Shown here piece after piece: positions 44,997 to 53,988 of a stretch of 55,620 bases of DNA. This DNA comes from Gammaproteobacteria bacterium (lineage in GTDB: Bacteria; Pseudomonadota; Gammaproteobacteria; Legionellales; Legionellaceae), in contig JAPLRL010000040.1 in the NCBI GenBank assembly GCA_026399205.1, forward strand, positions 1 through 55,620, read 5' to 3'. The notes beneath the pieces were generated by a model. The model did not search any database and was not told where the DNA came from. It saw only the letters and a program-made list of their open reading frames with translations. How positions within the stretch are numbered: the first letter of the stretch is position 1; every line of letters starts with the position of its first letter. The translations under genes were made by a program, and so were the position numbers.

Positions 44997-45197
44997 ATGT
45001 TAACCACAAACATCACGACGCTTAGAAACGAGCTCCCTAAATATTTGCATTATGTTCAATTGGGCGAACATATTATGGTGACGTCTCATGGAAAAGTGGT
45101 TGCGCGAATCATGCCGCCCTTGGATGCGTCCAAAGAAGCAAAATCACAACTCAAGCAGCTACGTAAAACCTGTCATGTTGGGGATGTGATTTGGTGA
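44997..45197 (+). CDS. orphan Phd/YefM-type antitoxin
   Basis: A 66-residue antitoxin: MLTTNITTLRNELPKYLHYV, then GEHIMVTSHGKVVARIMP, the standard Phd/YefM DNA-binding unit. AGGAG stands 8 bases before the ATG at 44997; an earlier in-frame ATG at 44916 lacks a ribosome site. No toxin follows; the next gene, asnC, is on the other strand 13 bp away. It may be a solitary remnant or may pair with a toxin elsewhere. Confidence 0.8.
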   Translation: MLTTNITTLRNELPKYLHYVQLGEHIMVTSHGKVVARIMPPLDASKEAKSQLKQLRKTCHVGDVIW

Positions 45198-45210
45198 GCA
45201 GGGTGTGAAG

Positions 45211-45672
45211 TCACGGTGAGACGGCGCGCATCACCGGATTTTGTAAAGAAATCATCGTTTCAGTTGACTGTATCTCGTCAATTGTTTGAATTTTTTTGAT
45301 GAGCAGTTGTTCGAGGTCATCAATCGAGCGACACATGACTTTAATGAAAAGATTAAAATGATGGCCAATGGTATAATAGACCTCAACGACTTCTTCTAAA
45401 TTATCCAGTTTGTTGAGAACGGTCTGATAATCTTTTGCGTGGTTCAGGATGATGCCAATAAAACAGCATACATCATAGCCTAAGCGCTTGGGATTGATAT
45501 GCGCGTGAACGCCTTCAATAATCCCTGCTTGCCGCATTTTTTCTACACGAACATGAATGGTCCCGGGGCTCACGTCAAATCGTTTAGCCAATTCCGCATA
45601 AGCAGTCCGCGCATTTTTCATTAAAACGCGCAATATATTTCTATCTAGATTGTCGATTTGATAATTTTCCAT
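45211..45672 (-). CDS. asnC: AsnC-type regulator of asparagine synthetase
   Basis: A 153-residue Lrp/AsnC-family regulator extremely similar to enteric Asn[52 protein letters not shown], and IQTIDEIQSTETMISLQNP. AsnC activates asnA in the absence of asparagine and normally lies divergently beside it. Here 2.3 kb separates them (see 45692-47696) and the first 35 coding bases are duplicated at 47697-47731. The upstream region is now a MITE, so expression may have changed. Confidence 0.96.
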   Translation of the reverse strand: MENYQIDNLDRNILRVLMKNARTAYAELAKRFDVSPGTIHVRVEKMRQAGIIEGVHAHINPKRLGYDVCCFIGIILNHAKDYQTVLNKLDNLEEVVEVYYTIGHHFNLFIKVMCRSIDDLEQLLIKKIQTIDEIQSTETMISLQNPVMRAVSP

Positions 45673-45691
45673 GAATTTCCTTAGGCATATT
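45638..45691. repeat. direct duplication of the asnC 5' end, copy 1 (intact asnC side)
   Basis: Positions 45638-45678 (41 bp, TTTCTATCTAGATTGTCGAT onward) are identical to 47697-47737. Similarity continues, with a diverged centre, to GCATATT at 45691 and 47750. This copy includes the asnC start codon and 12 codons. The other copy lies beside asnA. Confidence 0.93.
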
Positions 45692-45821
45692 ATTACCCCA
45701 GCTCGTCATCCTGAGCGCCAGAGAAGGATCTCCTTGGGCTAGCTGAGTGCGAATCGAAGGGAGATCCCTCGCTGGCGCTCGGGATGACGTCGGTTTTTGT
45801 GGTGATAACCTGGGTAGTTAC
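45692..45821. repeat. GTAACTACCC MITE, divergent 130-bp copy
   Basis: Begins ATTACCCCAGCTCGTCATCCTG and ends GGGTAGTTAC, with internal arms CTGAGCGCCAG and CTGGCGCTCGGG. It adjoins the duplicated asnC end and forms one boundary of the inserted HAD-like cargo. From 45822 to about 45950 a minus-strand stretch (WPKRVKHLQL) may be a remnant of another gene, but it has no start. Confidence 0.8.
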
Positions 45822-45972
45822 CTCCAAAGGTATATCTATTGTTTGTGTTTTAGAACATCCGCTGATCAATTGCAAGTGCTTAACGCGCTTCGGCCATGGC
45901 ACTAACTCCTCGACTTCTGTCTGCAGGGTGGTCAGGTTCTGAGAAAGCCAGTCTTACTTATTTTGCTCTTTT

Positions 45973-46000
45973 TTGACAAATTAAAAATGAATGCTACCAT
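45973..46000 (+). promoter_or_regulatory. promoter of the HAD-like gene
   Basis: A consensus TTGACA (45973-45978) is followed 16 bases later by TACCAT (45995-46000), about 70 bases before the start of the HAD-like gene. Confidence 0.45.
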
Positions 46001-46070
46001 TAAATATAAGGGATCGCCTTTCGCTAGCCATGTGATTCGCTTTAGCGACTCATAAAAAAGAGGATTCAAC

Positions 46071-47594
46071 ATGCAAACCTTATTAGAGTATGCACAAAGA
46101 AATGACATCGCGCGCAGCTGTAAATTAGTTGCAGGGAACCTTAGCGCGTTCCTCGAGAATCATCCGGTATATGTTTTAGAAGATCATGATCAGATCGACC
46201 GTTTAGCAGCTGGTTACTATCTAAGAATCATTCCTATAGGGAATTCATTTCATCTGTATGGCGTTGAAGTGGGAGAAACAGGAGAGGTGTTGGTTCATGA
46301 AAATGTGGATCCAAGAAATTGGGATAAGCATGCTGATACTGTTTTTAAAGATCAACTGCATAAACTCAACAGACAGTCTAAGGTGATTTTTAGAACTGCA
46401 AGATCCCAAGGGGGAGGCTATGATTTAAATGAAGATCTGATGTGTCAATATACTCAACATGGTCAGGTTGGAATGGAGTATCGCTCCGAGAAAGAAGCAA
46501 AAACGAGACCAGAAAAGCCGCTAGAGGTCGTATCGAATCCGCACCGTCCTATAAAATATGTGGTTGTTTTAGACTGCGATGACACCATCGTCAATACTTC
46601 TGTTGTTGTGAATGCATATTGGCAGGGCATGAACATCAACCCGAGTTTAAATTCTCACATCGTTAATATGCTTTCTAAATTAATGAGCCAGGGACACGAT
46701 GTCGACGTGGTTCTGACTACCTCTCAGGACTATGAAACATTAACAAATCGCATGGTAACAAAAGAACAGCAAGCTACCTTTGTTTGGAATGTGGGAAAAA
46801 ACCTAGAGGCAGCTTTGAACCGTACCTTACCTCAACAACAACTTCATCATGTGGGTCGATTAACAGTTCACTATTGTACACAAACAGATATTTACCCCAA
46901 CTTAGAGGCAGGCGGCTGTGTTGGCTTTGGGAAAGGAATGATATCTATTAAACAAGCAATTCAATCAAAAGAGGCTGATCCTGCATTAACAAAAAGTGAA
47001 CGTGCATATAATCTGGCCGTGAGTCAAAGCGGAAAACAATCACCAAGTGAGATGCGTGATTATAGCGCACACACGGATCATGCTAAAGAAACACAAATTG
47101 CAATGGTTTTAGGAAAGGCGATCCATGACGATGTGGACGGCGCCCCAGTTGTTGTCCTTTATTTAGATGACACTAAAAGCAATGTTCAAAAACAACATTT
47201 ACTCACAACAGCTGGGATTGAAAAAATAAAAGCGCAGGATAATGCCTGGCTTCAGGAGTTCGGAACCGATTCACGCACAGTGACAGAGGAGTTAAAGGCA
47301 TGTGTTTCATGTCGTCGTGCACGCCTTGATGCACTAGAAGGTGCGCGGGGTATCGATGATTCTAAGGTTGCTTGTTTTATGGCATGGGATTGCTCTTTAG
47401 ACGGAAAAGGAAGCGTACCCTCTCGATTCAAAATAGCCGTTTCAGCCCAAGATCCGTCTATGGAAGAGAAGCGGTTCGACTTGAGCGAACCTCCTTTAGC
47501 TGAAGTTGAACGCATTGCCGCTTTAAAAGTGGCTCCAAATGTCGATTTAGGCTCGAATAATGGCTTAGCTGCGAGATCTTCTCCGCACCTGTAG
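46071..47594 (+). CDS. HAD-like hydrolase domain protein, putative effector
   Basis: A 507-residue protein with a central HAD-type region: motif I VVVLDCDDTIVNTS (D168, D170), motif II VVLTTSQD (T216/T217), and motif IV VVLYLDDTKSN (D366, D367). These are the residues of Mg-dependent phosphatases or phosphotransferases. The N-terminal 155 residues (a beta-rich PIGNSFHLYGVEVG region) and the C-terminal 130 have no known family. GAGG lies 7 bases before the ATG. It is the only intact gene between two MITE copies that split asnC from asnA, so it appears to be acquired cargo, and its length and unknown ends suggest an effector. Confidence 0.75.
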   Translation: MQTLLEYAQRNDIARSCKLVAGNLSAFLENHPVYVLEDHDQIDRLAAGYYLRIIPIGNSFHLYGVEVGETGEVLVHENVDPRNWDKHADTVFKDQLHKLNRQSKVIFRTARSQGGGYDLNEDLMCQYTQHGQVGMEYRSEKEAKTRPEKPLEVVSNPHRPIKYVVVLDCDDTIVNTSVVVNAYWQGMNINPSLNSHIVNMLSKLMSQGHDVDVVLTTSQDYETLTNRMVTKEQQATFVWNVGKNLEAALNRTLPQQQLHHVGRLTVHYCTQTDIYPNLEAGGCVGFGKGMISIKQAIQSKEADPALTKSERAYNLAVSQSGKQSPSEMRDYSAHTDHAKETQIAMVLGKAIHDDVDGAPVVVLYLDDTKSNVQKQHLLTTAGIEKIKAQDNAWLQEFGTDSRTVTEELKACVSCRRARLDALEGARGIDDSKVACFMAWDCSLDGKGSVPSRFKIAVSAQDPSMEEKRFDLSEPPLAEVERIAALKVAPNVDLGSNNGLAARSSPHL

Positions 47595-47632
47595 ACAGCA
47601 CCAATATCTCTGAAACTGAAAGGATCCTGAGG

Positions 47633-47696
47633 TTGGCTAGATACTTGTCAAATTGAGATCTTCGCTACGCTCAGGATGACGTTGCTGGGTAGTTAC
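47633..47696. repeat. GTAACTACCC MITE, partial inverted copy
   Basis: About 64 bases (GGCTAGATACTTGTCAAATTG to GGGTAGTTAC) match the reverse complement of the left half of the copies at 33306 and 52097, with several changes. The element ends in GTTAC directly against the asnC duplication at 47697. Confidence 0.85.
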
Positions 47697-47750
47697 TTTC
47701 TATCTAGATTGTCGATTTGATAATTTTCCATGAATTTTCTCCAGCATATT
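47697..47750. repeat. direct duplication of the asnC 5' end, copy 2 (asnA side)
   Basis: Forty-one bases identical to 45638-45678 carry the minus-strand asnC start codon (47729-47731) and 35 coding bases, then stop matching at the MITE. It is a 12-codon asnC stub left beside asnA, marking the ancestral divergent asnC-asnA junction. Confidence 0.93.
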
Positions 47751-47845
47751 TATATAAAATTCAGTTTAAACGGTATTTTCTTGCATGATCAACACCGGTA
47801 TGCGTGTTTATATGTTATGCGTCAAAATATATGCATTATTTATTG

Positions 47846-47851
47846 TATAAT
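47846..47851 (+). promoter_or_regulatory. candidate -10 of asnA
   Basis: A TATAAT lies about 120 bases before the asnA start in AT-rich DNA that corresponds to the old asnC-asnA intergenic region, where AsnC would bind. No clear -35 is visible. A fragment of the ATCCGAGCCGCGAC repeat follows at 47892-47906. Confidence 0.4.
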
Positions 47852-47972
47852 ATACATTCTTGAACGCGATACTCAACTTGTCACTCGAAACAATCCGAGC
47901 CGCGACTCGATTAGATTGAGTATGAAGTTGAGAATGGTGTTTCTTAAGACAAATGCGATGAGGATGATGACA

Positions 47973-48941
47973 ATGAAACATGAATACATCAAGAAACAAG
48001 AGCAAATTAGGTTTGTTAAATCTTTTTTTTCTCAGCAATTGGAGCAAGGTTTGGGGCTGATTGAAGTTCAGGCACCCTTATTGAGCCAAGTGGGAGATGG
48101 CGTACAAGATAACCTGTCAGGCACAGAAAAAGCGGTGTCAGTGAGCATTAAAGCTTTGCCAGATGCGTCATTTGAAATTGTGCACTCATTAGCTAAATGG
48201 AAGCGGAAGATACTGGGCCAGTTTGGCTTTCAATCTGGGGAAGGCATTTATGCGCATATGAAAGCATTAAGGCCCGATGAAGACACATTAAGTGCCACGC
48301 ATTCGGTGTTTGTTGATCAATGGGACTGGGAGCGCGTGATTGACAGTGAAGATCGCCAGTTAAGCTGTTTACAAGAGACAGTAAAGATACTTTATCAAGC
48401 ACTTAAAAAAACAGAAGCAGCGGTCAGTGAGCGGTATGATTTAGCCCCATGTTTACCGGCAGAGATTCATTTTATTCACGCTGAAGAGCTATTATCGTTA
48501 TATCCGGATCTCACACCGAAAGAGCGAGAGCATGCCATTACTCGGAAATTTGGTGCGGTGTTTTTAATGGGGATTGGAGGGGGGTTATCTGACGGAAAAC
48601 CGCATGATTTAAGGGCCGCAGATTACGATGACTGGAGCTCGATTAACGACTCAGGATTAGCCGGATTAAACGGTGATATTTTAGTGTGGAATCCGGTGAT
48701 TGAAGCGGCCTTTGAGCTGTCTTCTATGGGCATTCGAGTGAATGCAGCCACCTTGAAGCACCAGCTGGCATTAACAGGCCATGAAGCGCGTCTTGAATTG
48801 GATTGGCATCAACAATTGATGTCTGGGGCATTTCCACAAACCATTGGGGGAGGCATTGGTCAGTCACGTTTGCTGATGTTACTGTTGAAAAAACAGCATA
48901 TTGGTGAGGTTCAGTGTGGTGTTTGGCCGCGCGCAGTATAA
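47973..48941 (+). CDS. asnA: aspartate--ammonia ligase (asparagine synthetase A)
   Basis: AsnA makes asparagine from aspartate, ammonia and ATP. The 322-residue protein aligns with the 330-residue enteric enzyme throughout: [47 protein letters not shown], and a class-II-synthetase-like end [17 protein letters not shown] 47973 has AGGA 8 bases upstream; the frame extends 81 codons further up but that part contains the asnC stub and repeat remnants. Its TAA lies at the edge of a palindrome. Confidence 0.96.
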   Translation: MKHEYIKKQEQIRFVKSFFSQQLEQGLGLIEVQAPLLSQVGDGVQDNLSGTEKAVSVSIKALPDASFEIVHSLAKWKRKILGQFGFQSGEGIYAHMKALRPDEDTLSATHSVFVDQWDWERVIDSEDRQLSCLQETVKILYQALKKTEAAVSERYDLAPCLPAEIHFIHAEELLSLYPDLTPKEREHAITRKFGAVFLMGIGGGLSDGKPHDLRAADYDDWSSINDSGLAGLNGDILVWNPVIEAAFELSSMGIRVNAATLKHQLALTGHEARLELDWHQQLMSGAFPQTIGGGIGQSRLLMLLLKKQHIGEVQCGVWPRAV

Positions 48942-49012
48942 ATCCGAGCCGCGACCGTTAGGGAGCGGAAGTTTTAACAATTCCGCTCCCTAACGGTCGC
49001 GGCTCGGATTTA
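48939..49012. repeat. ATCCGAGCCGCGACCG palindrome, copy 3
   Basis: A 74-bp palindrome with arms of about 33 bp around a short AACA centre, directly after the asnA stop (the TAA is its first bases) and before the convergent ankyrin gene. Probably acts as a hairpin terminator for both. Confidence 0.92.
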
Positions 49013-49017
49013 CAGCA

Positions 49018-52000
49018 TTAAGGTTGTGCCATCTTAAATGTAGGATTCCGCTCCTTAGCACAGGTATCAATGAGGTCTGCAATCTCTTTGATGGCTGCAC
49101 CCTCTGCTTGTGAGAAAAAGGTGGGGTTGTTTTTCCCTTTTGCTGAGGCTTTAACCAAAAATTGACGCATTGCGGGTAATGCATAAAAACCATTTTGGTT
49201 CTGAAAAAGCAAATCGAAAACCATTAACTCCAAAATGTTATCTAGTTCTGCTAAACAATGCTTTGCAGACGGTGAATCATAAATTTTCAGAAAAGCTTGT
49301 AGAACTTTATCATCCATCTTAGGCGGCACAAAGTTGTAAAACGGTCTTCCCATCTCGAGTACAATAACCGCGAGCATCGGCGAGTGATGCTTGTCCTTAG
49401 CTAATGCTATGACTTCAGAATAGGCTATTTTCACTTGTTGTATGGATACAAGATTACTTTGCATCATGAGCGCAACATGCTCTCTATCCGATCGACGAAG
49501 CGCTATTTGAAAGGGCGTAATGCCAGCGTTGTTTGTATGTTGTAACAAAGCGCGACTGATCTCAGGATTATCGATAGCCTCAAACAATTTATAATTGATA
49601 TGAAGTAAGTTATTTCCAGCTGAATCTACTTTCTGAGCGACAATTTTTAATACAGCAGGGGGGACATTCTTGAAATCGGCCTTATTCATGTGTTTCAACG
49701 ACATGAACACTAATTCAGCTAGACAATCATCAGATAACTTCTTTTGCTCTAATGCGACCTGTACTGGGAGGTGCCCATGATGATTTCTCTCTGCCCATAA
49801 GGCATTATAAAAGGGATCTGTACTCAGCCTCAGTTTATCAATCATCTCTACGGGCGGGGGCGGATCCTTAAACAACATATGACAAAGGTTATTTCCTTCT
49901 TTATCGTAACCTGTGATCTTAATTTGGGCGTCGGTCTTGAGAATTCCGCGAATCCCTCTTGATTTACGTTCTAATTTCACCTCAAAAAGCTCAGCTAATA
50001 ACGGCCAATTTCGTTGCTCTAACGCCAATCCAAGCGGAGTTATCCCGTCTGCATTGGCCTTTGTCCACAATGGAGCACAAATATCTCGAGTGATCAGGCG
50101 ACGACGGATGTCTGCGTGAAAGGTCCCTTTTAAATCGAGTGCTAAAAGATGGCACGCATTATTGTTGTCTTGATCATGTATCTCAGTGAGGGCGTGCTTG
50201 ATCGCCGGAGTCAGGAATAATTGACTCACCACCTCATTTTGATGTTGAGATAATGCGGTCATAAAAATTTTATTATACCCTTTTTTCCCATCCGGATCTG
50301 TGGGGAATTGCTTGATAACCTCTAATACCTCATGCCATTTCTGTTGTTTAGCGAGGGCGTCAAGTGGGGTATCAACACCTGCGGTCATCATCAGGTTTTC
50401 GTACTCTGTTAGATTACGATGCTGTTTTAAATAATGTTTTGCGGCCTGATTATTCAAATGAATCGCTGCAGACATAATCCCCTTGTCATAGCATTTATTC
50501 GAAAATAGCTGTGGATAAAGCTCAAACAGGGGTAAAACCCAATTTTGATAGTCTGCTTCTGTTAGAGAGGCGATATTTGCAGGTGTTTGATTGAGACAGG
50601 TCACAAAAGAACGTTTCACCTCATTATAGCCATCTGTGCAATGGGTGGATTGAAACCAAGGCTCATTGGAGGGCTTTTTGAGCACACCTGATGAAACAAA
50701 GACAGGAATGGCTGCTAATTGTTTGTCATTCAATGCACCACGTAGCGCGATGCGTAGCTGATCTATAGAGAGAAGATCGGCTTTTCCAACCTCAAGTCCA
50801 TGTTTGAAAATAGCCGCCAACGCATTCCATTTTTGTTCTTGTATCGCTTGAGTGATTGGCGTCAATTCAGCACGATTTTTAGTTTGACATAGACGTAAAA
50901 ACAACATCATATCTAATTTTGAACAAAACAACTTGCAAGAGTTGAAGTCATTGGACACCAATGTATCATGTAACAAGGTATTGCCTTGTGCATCTATCAA
51001 ATTCCCTTCTCTAGGGATATATGAAGCATCAATATGACTAGATTTCCCTTGACGAATCGCTTGGCTTAATAAATCTCGGATAAAGTCTTTTTCTGGATAA
51101 TGTTTAAGATAGCTACCGAGGAGATGCATATAGAAAAAAACCGGGTTTGCGTGCTCTTCTGAAAGATAGTATTTAAAGTACCCTTCTATTAACAGCTTAT
51201 CCAACAAGGGGATTTCACTTTTATGTTTAACTATTTTACTCAATAGCTCTGAATATGCAGAGAAGTTGAACTTTGTTGGGTTTTCCTCTTCGTTGTGGAA
51301 TATTGCTACAAAGTAACTCTTGAGCTCATCAATGGTCTTCGCGTTATCTAGCTTAATGTGTTTGATGAAAGCGATGAGTTTATCGGGTTGATTTTCCAGC
51401 GGTGACAGTTGATCTCCGATATGCTCCCCTACAGATGCTTCATCTGGCTCAGCACCGACCACGGTCCCCATCACAGCCTGCTGCTGGTTGTTTTGGGGGG
51501 CACTGATCTGTAAAAGAACTTGACGCTTAATCTCCTTTTCTAAGAGCATGGGCTGTTGAGAATCTGCAGAAAAATAGGTTTTTTCTTTGTCACCTGGTTG
51601 AAAATTTGTCCCTTGATGTAAAAATTGATTAATCCAGGTATTGATCTCATGAGGCGCTTTGCCAGCAATAGACTTTTGTATATACCAAACAGCATACCCA
51701 CACAGATGTTCAGGGGTGTAGTCTTCCATAAAAGCTTGCGTTAACGCCGCCTTTTGCGACGCATCGGGCATAAAATCAGGATGTTCACTCGTTTTTCTGA
51801 CGCCATACCCTAATTGTTCAGCCGCAGCATAATAGCCGTCAAATAAAGCATCTTGCGTAGTGCTTTGATGCATACGCATGACAACCCGCTCAACAATCTC
51901 CTCTCGGTATTGGTAAAGCGCACCAGCTAAACACTGTTCACGTCCGAATTTTGTTCTTGGAATATAAAAGGCTCGTATAGGATCGAGTTCTGGGTGATAC

Positions 52001-52023
52001 TGCTCGGGAATTTTTGATGGCAT
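49018..52023 (-). CDS. ankyrin-like repeat protein, 1001 residues, putative effector
   Basis: A soluble protein with several degenerate ankyrin units: GNTLLHDTLVSNDF (about 347-360), AELTPITQAIQEQKW (385-399), DTPLDALAKQQKW (551-563), NACHLLAL (622-629), GITPLGLALEQRNW (660-673), GNNLCHMLF (710-718), GNNLLHINY (803-811) and GITPFQIALRR (834-844). Long inter-repeat helices separate them. The first 150 residues have no family. GAGG lies just before the ATG. Such proteins in Legionellales bind host targets; the target is unknown. Confidence 0.75.
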   Translation of the reverse strand: MPSKIPEQYHPELDPIRAFYIPRTKFGREQCLAGALYQYREEIVERVVMRMHQSTTQDALFDGYYAAAEQLGYGVRKTSEHPDFMPDASQKAALTQAFMEDYTPEHLCGYAVWYIQKSIAGKAPHEINTWINQFLHQGTNFQPGDKEKTYFSADSQQPMLLEKEIKRQVLLQISAPQNNQQQAVMGTVVGAEPDEASVGEHIGDQLSPLENQPDKLIAFIKHIKLDNAKTIDELKSYFVAIFHNEEENPTKFNFSAYSELLSKIVKHKSEIPLLDKLLIEGYFKYYLSEEHANPVFFYMHLLGSYLKHYPEKDFIRDLLSQAIRQGKSSHIDASYIPREGNLIDAQGNTLLHDTLVSNDFNSCKLFCSKLDMMLFLRLCQTKNRAELTPITQAIQEQKWNALAAIFKHGLEVGKADLLSIDQLRIALRGALNDKQLAAIPVFVSSGVLKKPSNEPWFQSTHCTDGYNEVKRSFVTCLNQTPANIASLTEADYQNWVLPLFELYPQLFSNKCYDKGIMSAAIHLNNQAAKHYLKQHRNLTEYENLMMTAGVDTPLDALAKQQKWHEVLEVIKQFPTDPDGKKGYNKIFMTALSQHQNEVVSQLFLTPAIKHALTEIHDQDNNNACHLLALDLKGTFHADIRRRLITRDICAPLWTKANADGITPLGLALEQRNWPLLAELFEVKLERKSRGIRGILKTDAQIKITGYDKEGNNLCHMLFKDPPPPVEMIDKLRLSTDPFYNALWAERNHHGHLPVQVALEQKKLSDDCLAELVFMSLKHMNKADFKNVPPAVLKIVAQKVDSAGNNLLHINYKLFEAIDNPEISRALLQHTNNAGITPFQIALRRSDREHVALMMQSNLVSIQQVKIAYSEVIALAKDKHHSPMLAVIVLEMGRPFYNFVPPKMDDKVLQAFLKIYDSPSAKHCLAELDNILELMVFDLLFQNQNGFYALPAMRQFLVKASAKGKNNPTFFSQAEGAAIKEIADLIDTCAKERNPTFKMAQP

Positions 52024-52098
52024 ACATCCTCTATAGACAACAAAATATTGTTCATATAAATTACATTCTGGTATACTGCTTGTATTATGTCAATTTTT

Positions 52099-52237
52099 GT
52101 AACTACCCAGGTACGTCATCCTGAGCGTAGCGAAGGATCTCAATTTGACAAAGATCTAGCCAAATTCAGGAGGTCCTTCACTGCGTTCAGGATGACGTTT
52201 GTTCGTTGTGAGTGCTAATAAAACAAACTTATCCAAC
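52099..52237. mobile_element. GTAACTACCC MITE, 139-bp copy
   Basis: Identical over 52097-52235 to 33306-33444. CAATTTTT occurs on both sides (52091-52098 and 52238-52245), which may be an 8-bp target duplication as at the intact copy 41759-41872, although AT-richness makes chance possible. It lies between the ankyrin gene and rhlE. Confidence 0.85.
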
Positions 52238-52346
52238 CAATTTTTTCACCTAGCATGGATTGGCGATTGTAGGGAGATGGGATGAAGTCAATACAAGTTG
52301 GGCATGTAAAGTCTAAATTTTTAGCGATATTGCCAAGAGTTTTTGG

Positions 52347-52352
52347 TATACT
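52347..52352 (+). promoter_or_regulatory. candidate extended -10 of rhlE
   Basis: TGG followed by TATACT forms an extended -10-like element about 100 bases before the rhlE start. No -35 is evident. Confidence 0.3.
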
Positions 52353-52455
52353 GAAGCATCGCGCTTCATTTATGATCGGTGAAAGCTTTAATATGACGGA
52401 TAATGAGTTTCTTGGTCATTCATCGGTACGCATACCCTGTTTAAAAGGATACAAC

Positions 52456-53640
52456 ATGAGTTTTTCAGCTTTAGGTCTCATTGAGCCCATAGTTCGTTCG
52501 GTGACCTTTCAAGGCTATCTTGAACCTACACCTATTCAGGCGCAGGTTATTCCGGCTATTTTGCTGGGTCGCGATGTATTGGCTTCGGCACAAACGGGAA
52601 CGGGTAAAACGGCAGGGTTTGTGTTGCCGATATTGCAACGTTTAACGAATACACCGCGTGCCAGTGGCAATCGGGTTAAAGTGTTAATTTTAACACCGAC
52701 GCGAGAATTAGCAGGTCAGGTGCATGAAAGTATCGTGCAATATGGTCGGCATTTAACCCATCGTTCAACCGTCGTGTTTGGCGGGGTGAAAATTAATCCG
52801 CAAATGATGAAGTTGCGAGCAGGCGTTGAATTATTGGTGGCAACGCCAGGTCGTTTATTAGATTTACATCAGCAACGCGCGGTGCAGTTCGATGACGTCG
52901 AAACCTTAGTTTTGGATGAGGCCGATCGCATGTTAGATATGGGATTTATTCATGATATTAAGCGGATTATTCATTTATTGCCTAAACAGCGTCAAAATTT
53001 ATTGTTTTCGGCAACGTTTTCAACGGAGATTCGAACCTTAGTGAAAGGGCTTTTACATCAACCGGTAGAAATTGATGTCGCGCCACGAAATACAACGGCG
53101 GTTGCCATTACCCAAATCGTGCATCCTGTCGATAAAGCGCGCAAAGTCGCATTGTTGAGTTTTTTAATTCATAAGCATCTTTGGGAGCAAGTGCTCGTGT
53201 TTAGTCGCACTAAACATGGGGCAAATAAATTGGTCAAACAATTAGCCGCTGAAAACATTTATGCGGCAGCCATTCATGGGAATAAATCACAGTCTCAACG
53301 CACCAAGGTGTTGGCTGAGTTTAAATCTGGCGCGCTGCATGTGTTAGTCGCAACCGATATTGCAGCACGCGGTATTGATATTGATCAGCTCCCTTGCGTG
53401 GTGAATTACGATTTACCGCAGGTGGCTGAAGACTATGTGCATCGCATCGGCCGCACAGCCAGAGCGGGCGCTTCAGGGCTAGCCTTGTCTTTAGTCTGCG
53501 CAGATGAAGCCCCGCAATTACATGCGATTGAAAAGCTGATTAAGCAAACTTTAAAACGTGAGGAGATCGAACGTTTTGAGCCGAAGCATCTGGTCCCGCT
53601 TGCGTCTGTGAGGGCTCCTGCGAAGCGGCGCGCCTATTAG
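52456..53640 (+). CDS. rhlE: DEAD-box ATP-dependent RNA helicase RhlE
   Basis: A 394-residue DEAD-box helicase acting in ribosome assembly or RNA turnover. The start [16 protein letters not shown] matches RhlE; the Q-motif EPTPIQAQ, Walker [32 protein letters not shown] and [10 protein letters not shown] follow in order. AGGA lies 7 bases before ATG 52456, so the 58-codon upstream extension of the frame is not used. The TAG stop lies within the first bases of a 237-bp inverted-repeat element. Confidence 0.94.
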   Translation: MSFSALGLIEPIVRSVTFQGYLEPTPIQAQVIPAILLGRDVLASAQTGTGKTAGFVLPILQRLTNTPRASGNRVKVLILTPTRELAGQVHESIVQYGRHLTHRSTVVFGGVKINPQMMKLRAGVELLVATPGRLLDLHQQRAVQFDDVETLVLDEADRMLDMGFIHDIKRIIHLLPKQRQNLLFSATFSTEIRTLVKGLLHQPVEIDVAPRNTTAVAITQIVHPVDKARKVALLSFLIHKHLWEQVLVFSRTKHGANKLVKQLAAENIYAAAIHGNKSQSQRTKVLAEFKSGALHVLVATDIAARGIDIDQLPCVVNYDLPQVAEDYVHRIGRTARAGASGLALSLVCADEAPQLHAIEKLIKQTLKREEIERFEPKHLVPLASVRAPAKRRAY

Positions 53641-53873
53641 GCAACGTCCCTAAAGTTTTCATATACCCCGATCAGTCCCCTCTCCCGCGCTAGAAACCCT
53701 GGTAAAACTCATATATTGAACGCGGGGGAGGGTTAGGGAGGGGGGGGGGACAAATGGCTTGGGCTTTACCCCCTCCCCAACCCTCCCCCGCGAAGAGCTG
53801 CATCATGCTGTTCAAACTTCTAGCGCGGGAGAGGGGGTATTCGAGCGTAAAAAACTTTAGGGACGTTGCCTAA
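53637..53873. mobile_element. 237-bp inverted-repeat element
   Basis: Perfect 21-bp terminal inverted repeats (TTAGGCAACGTCCCTAAAG...), then near-repeats CCCTCTCCCGCGCTAGAA and its complement, around a G-rich/C-rich centre with nine Gs in a row at 53741-53749. No coding capacity. The rhlE stop is inside its left end. Related pieces are at 27012-27061 and 55504-55620. Confidence 0.88.
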
Positions 53874-53988
53874 GTTAACGCCCAGGCTACCTCACAGTCT
53901 TTTTCAAGAGGTGATCAAGAGCGCCGATTGAAATTTTAAGCTAATAATGACAAACTGTCCCGGCATAATGGCTAGGGAGAGTCTGAGC

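Noticed and set aside
47730-47972. 81-codon upstream extension of asnA
   Set aside because: It contains the asnC stub, AT-rich intergenic DNA and repeat remnants; the AGGA site and family start point to 47973.
33306-52235. Identical 139-bp units as CRISPR or small-RNA genes
   Set aside because: They are single dispersed copies with element-like inverted arms, not arrays, and I see no promoter-terminator structure.
52282-52455. 58-codon upstream extension of rhlE
   Set aside because: RhlE homology begins at ATG 52456, which has a good ribosome site, and the extension covers the likely promoter.
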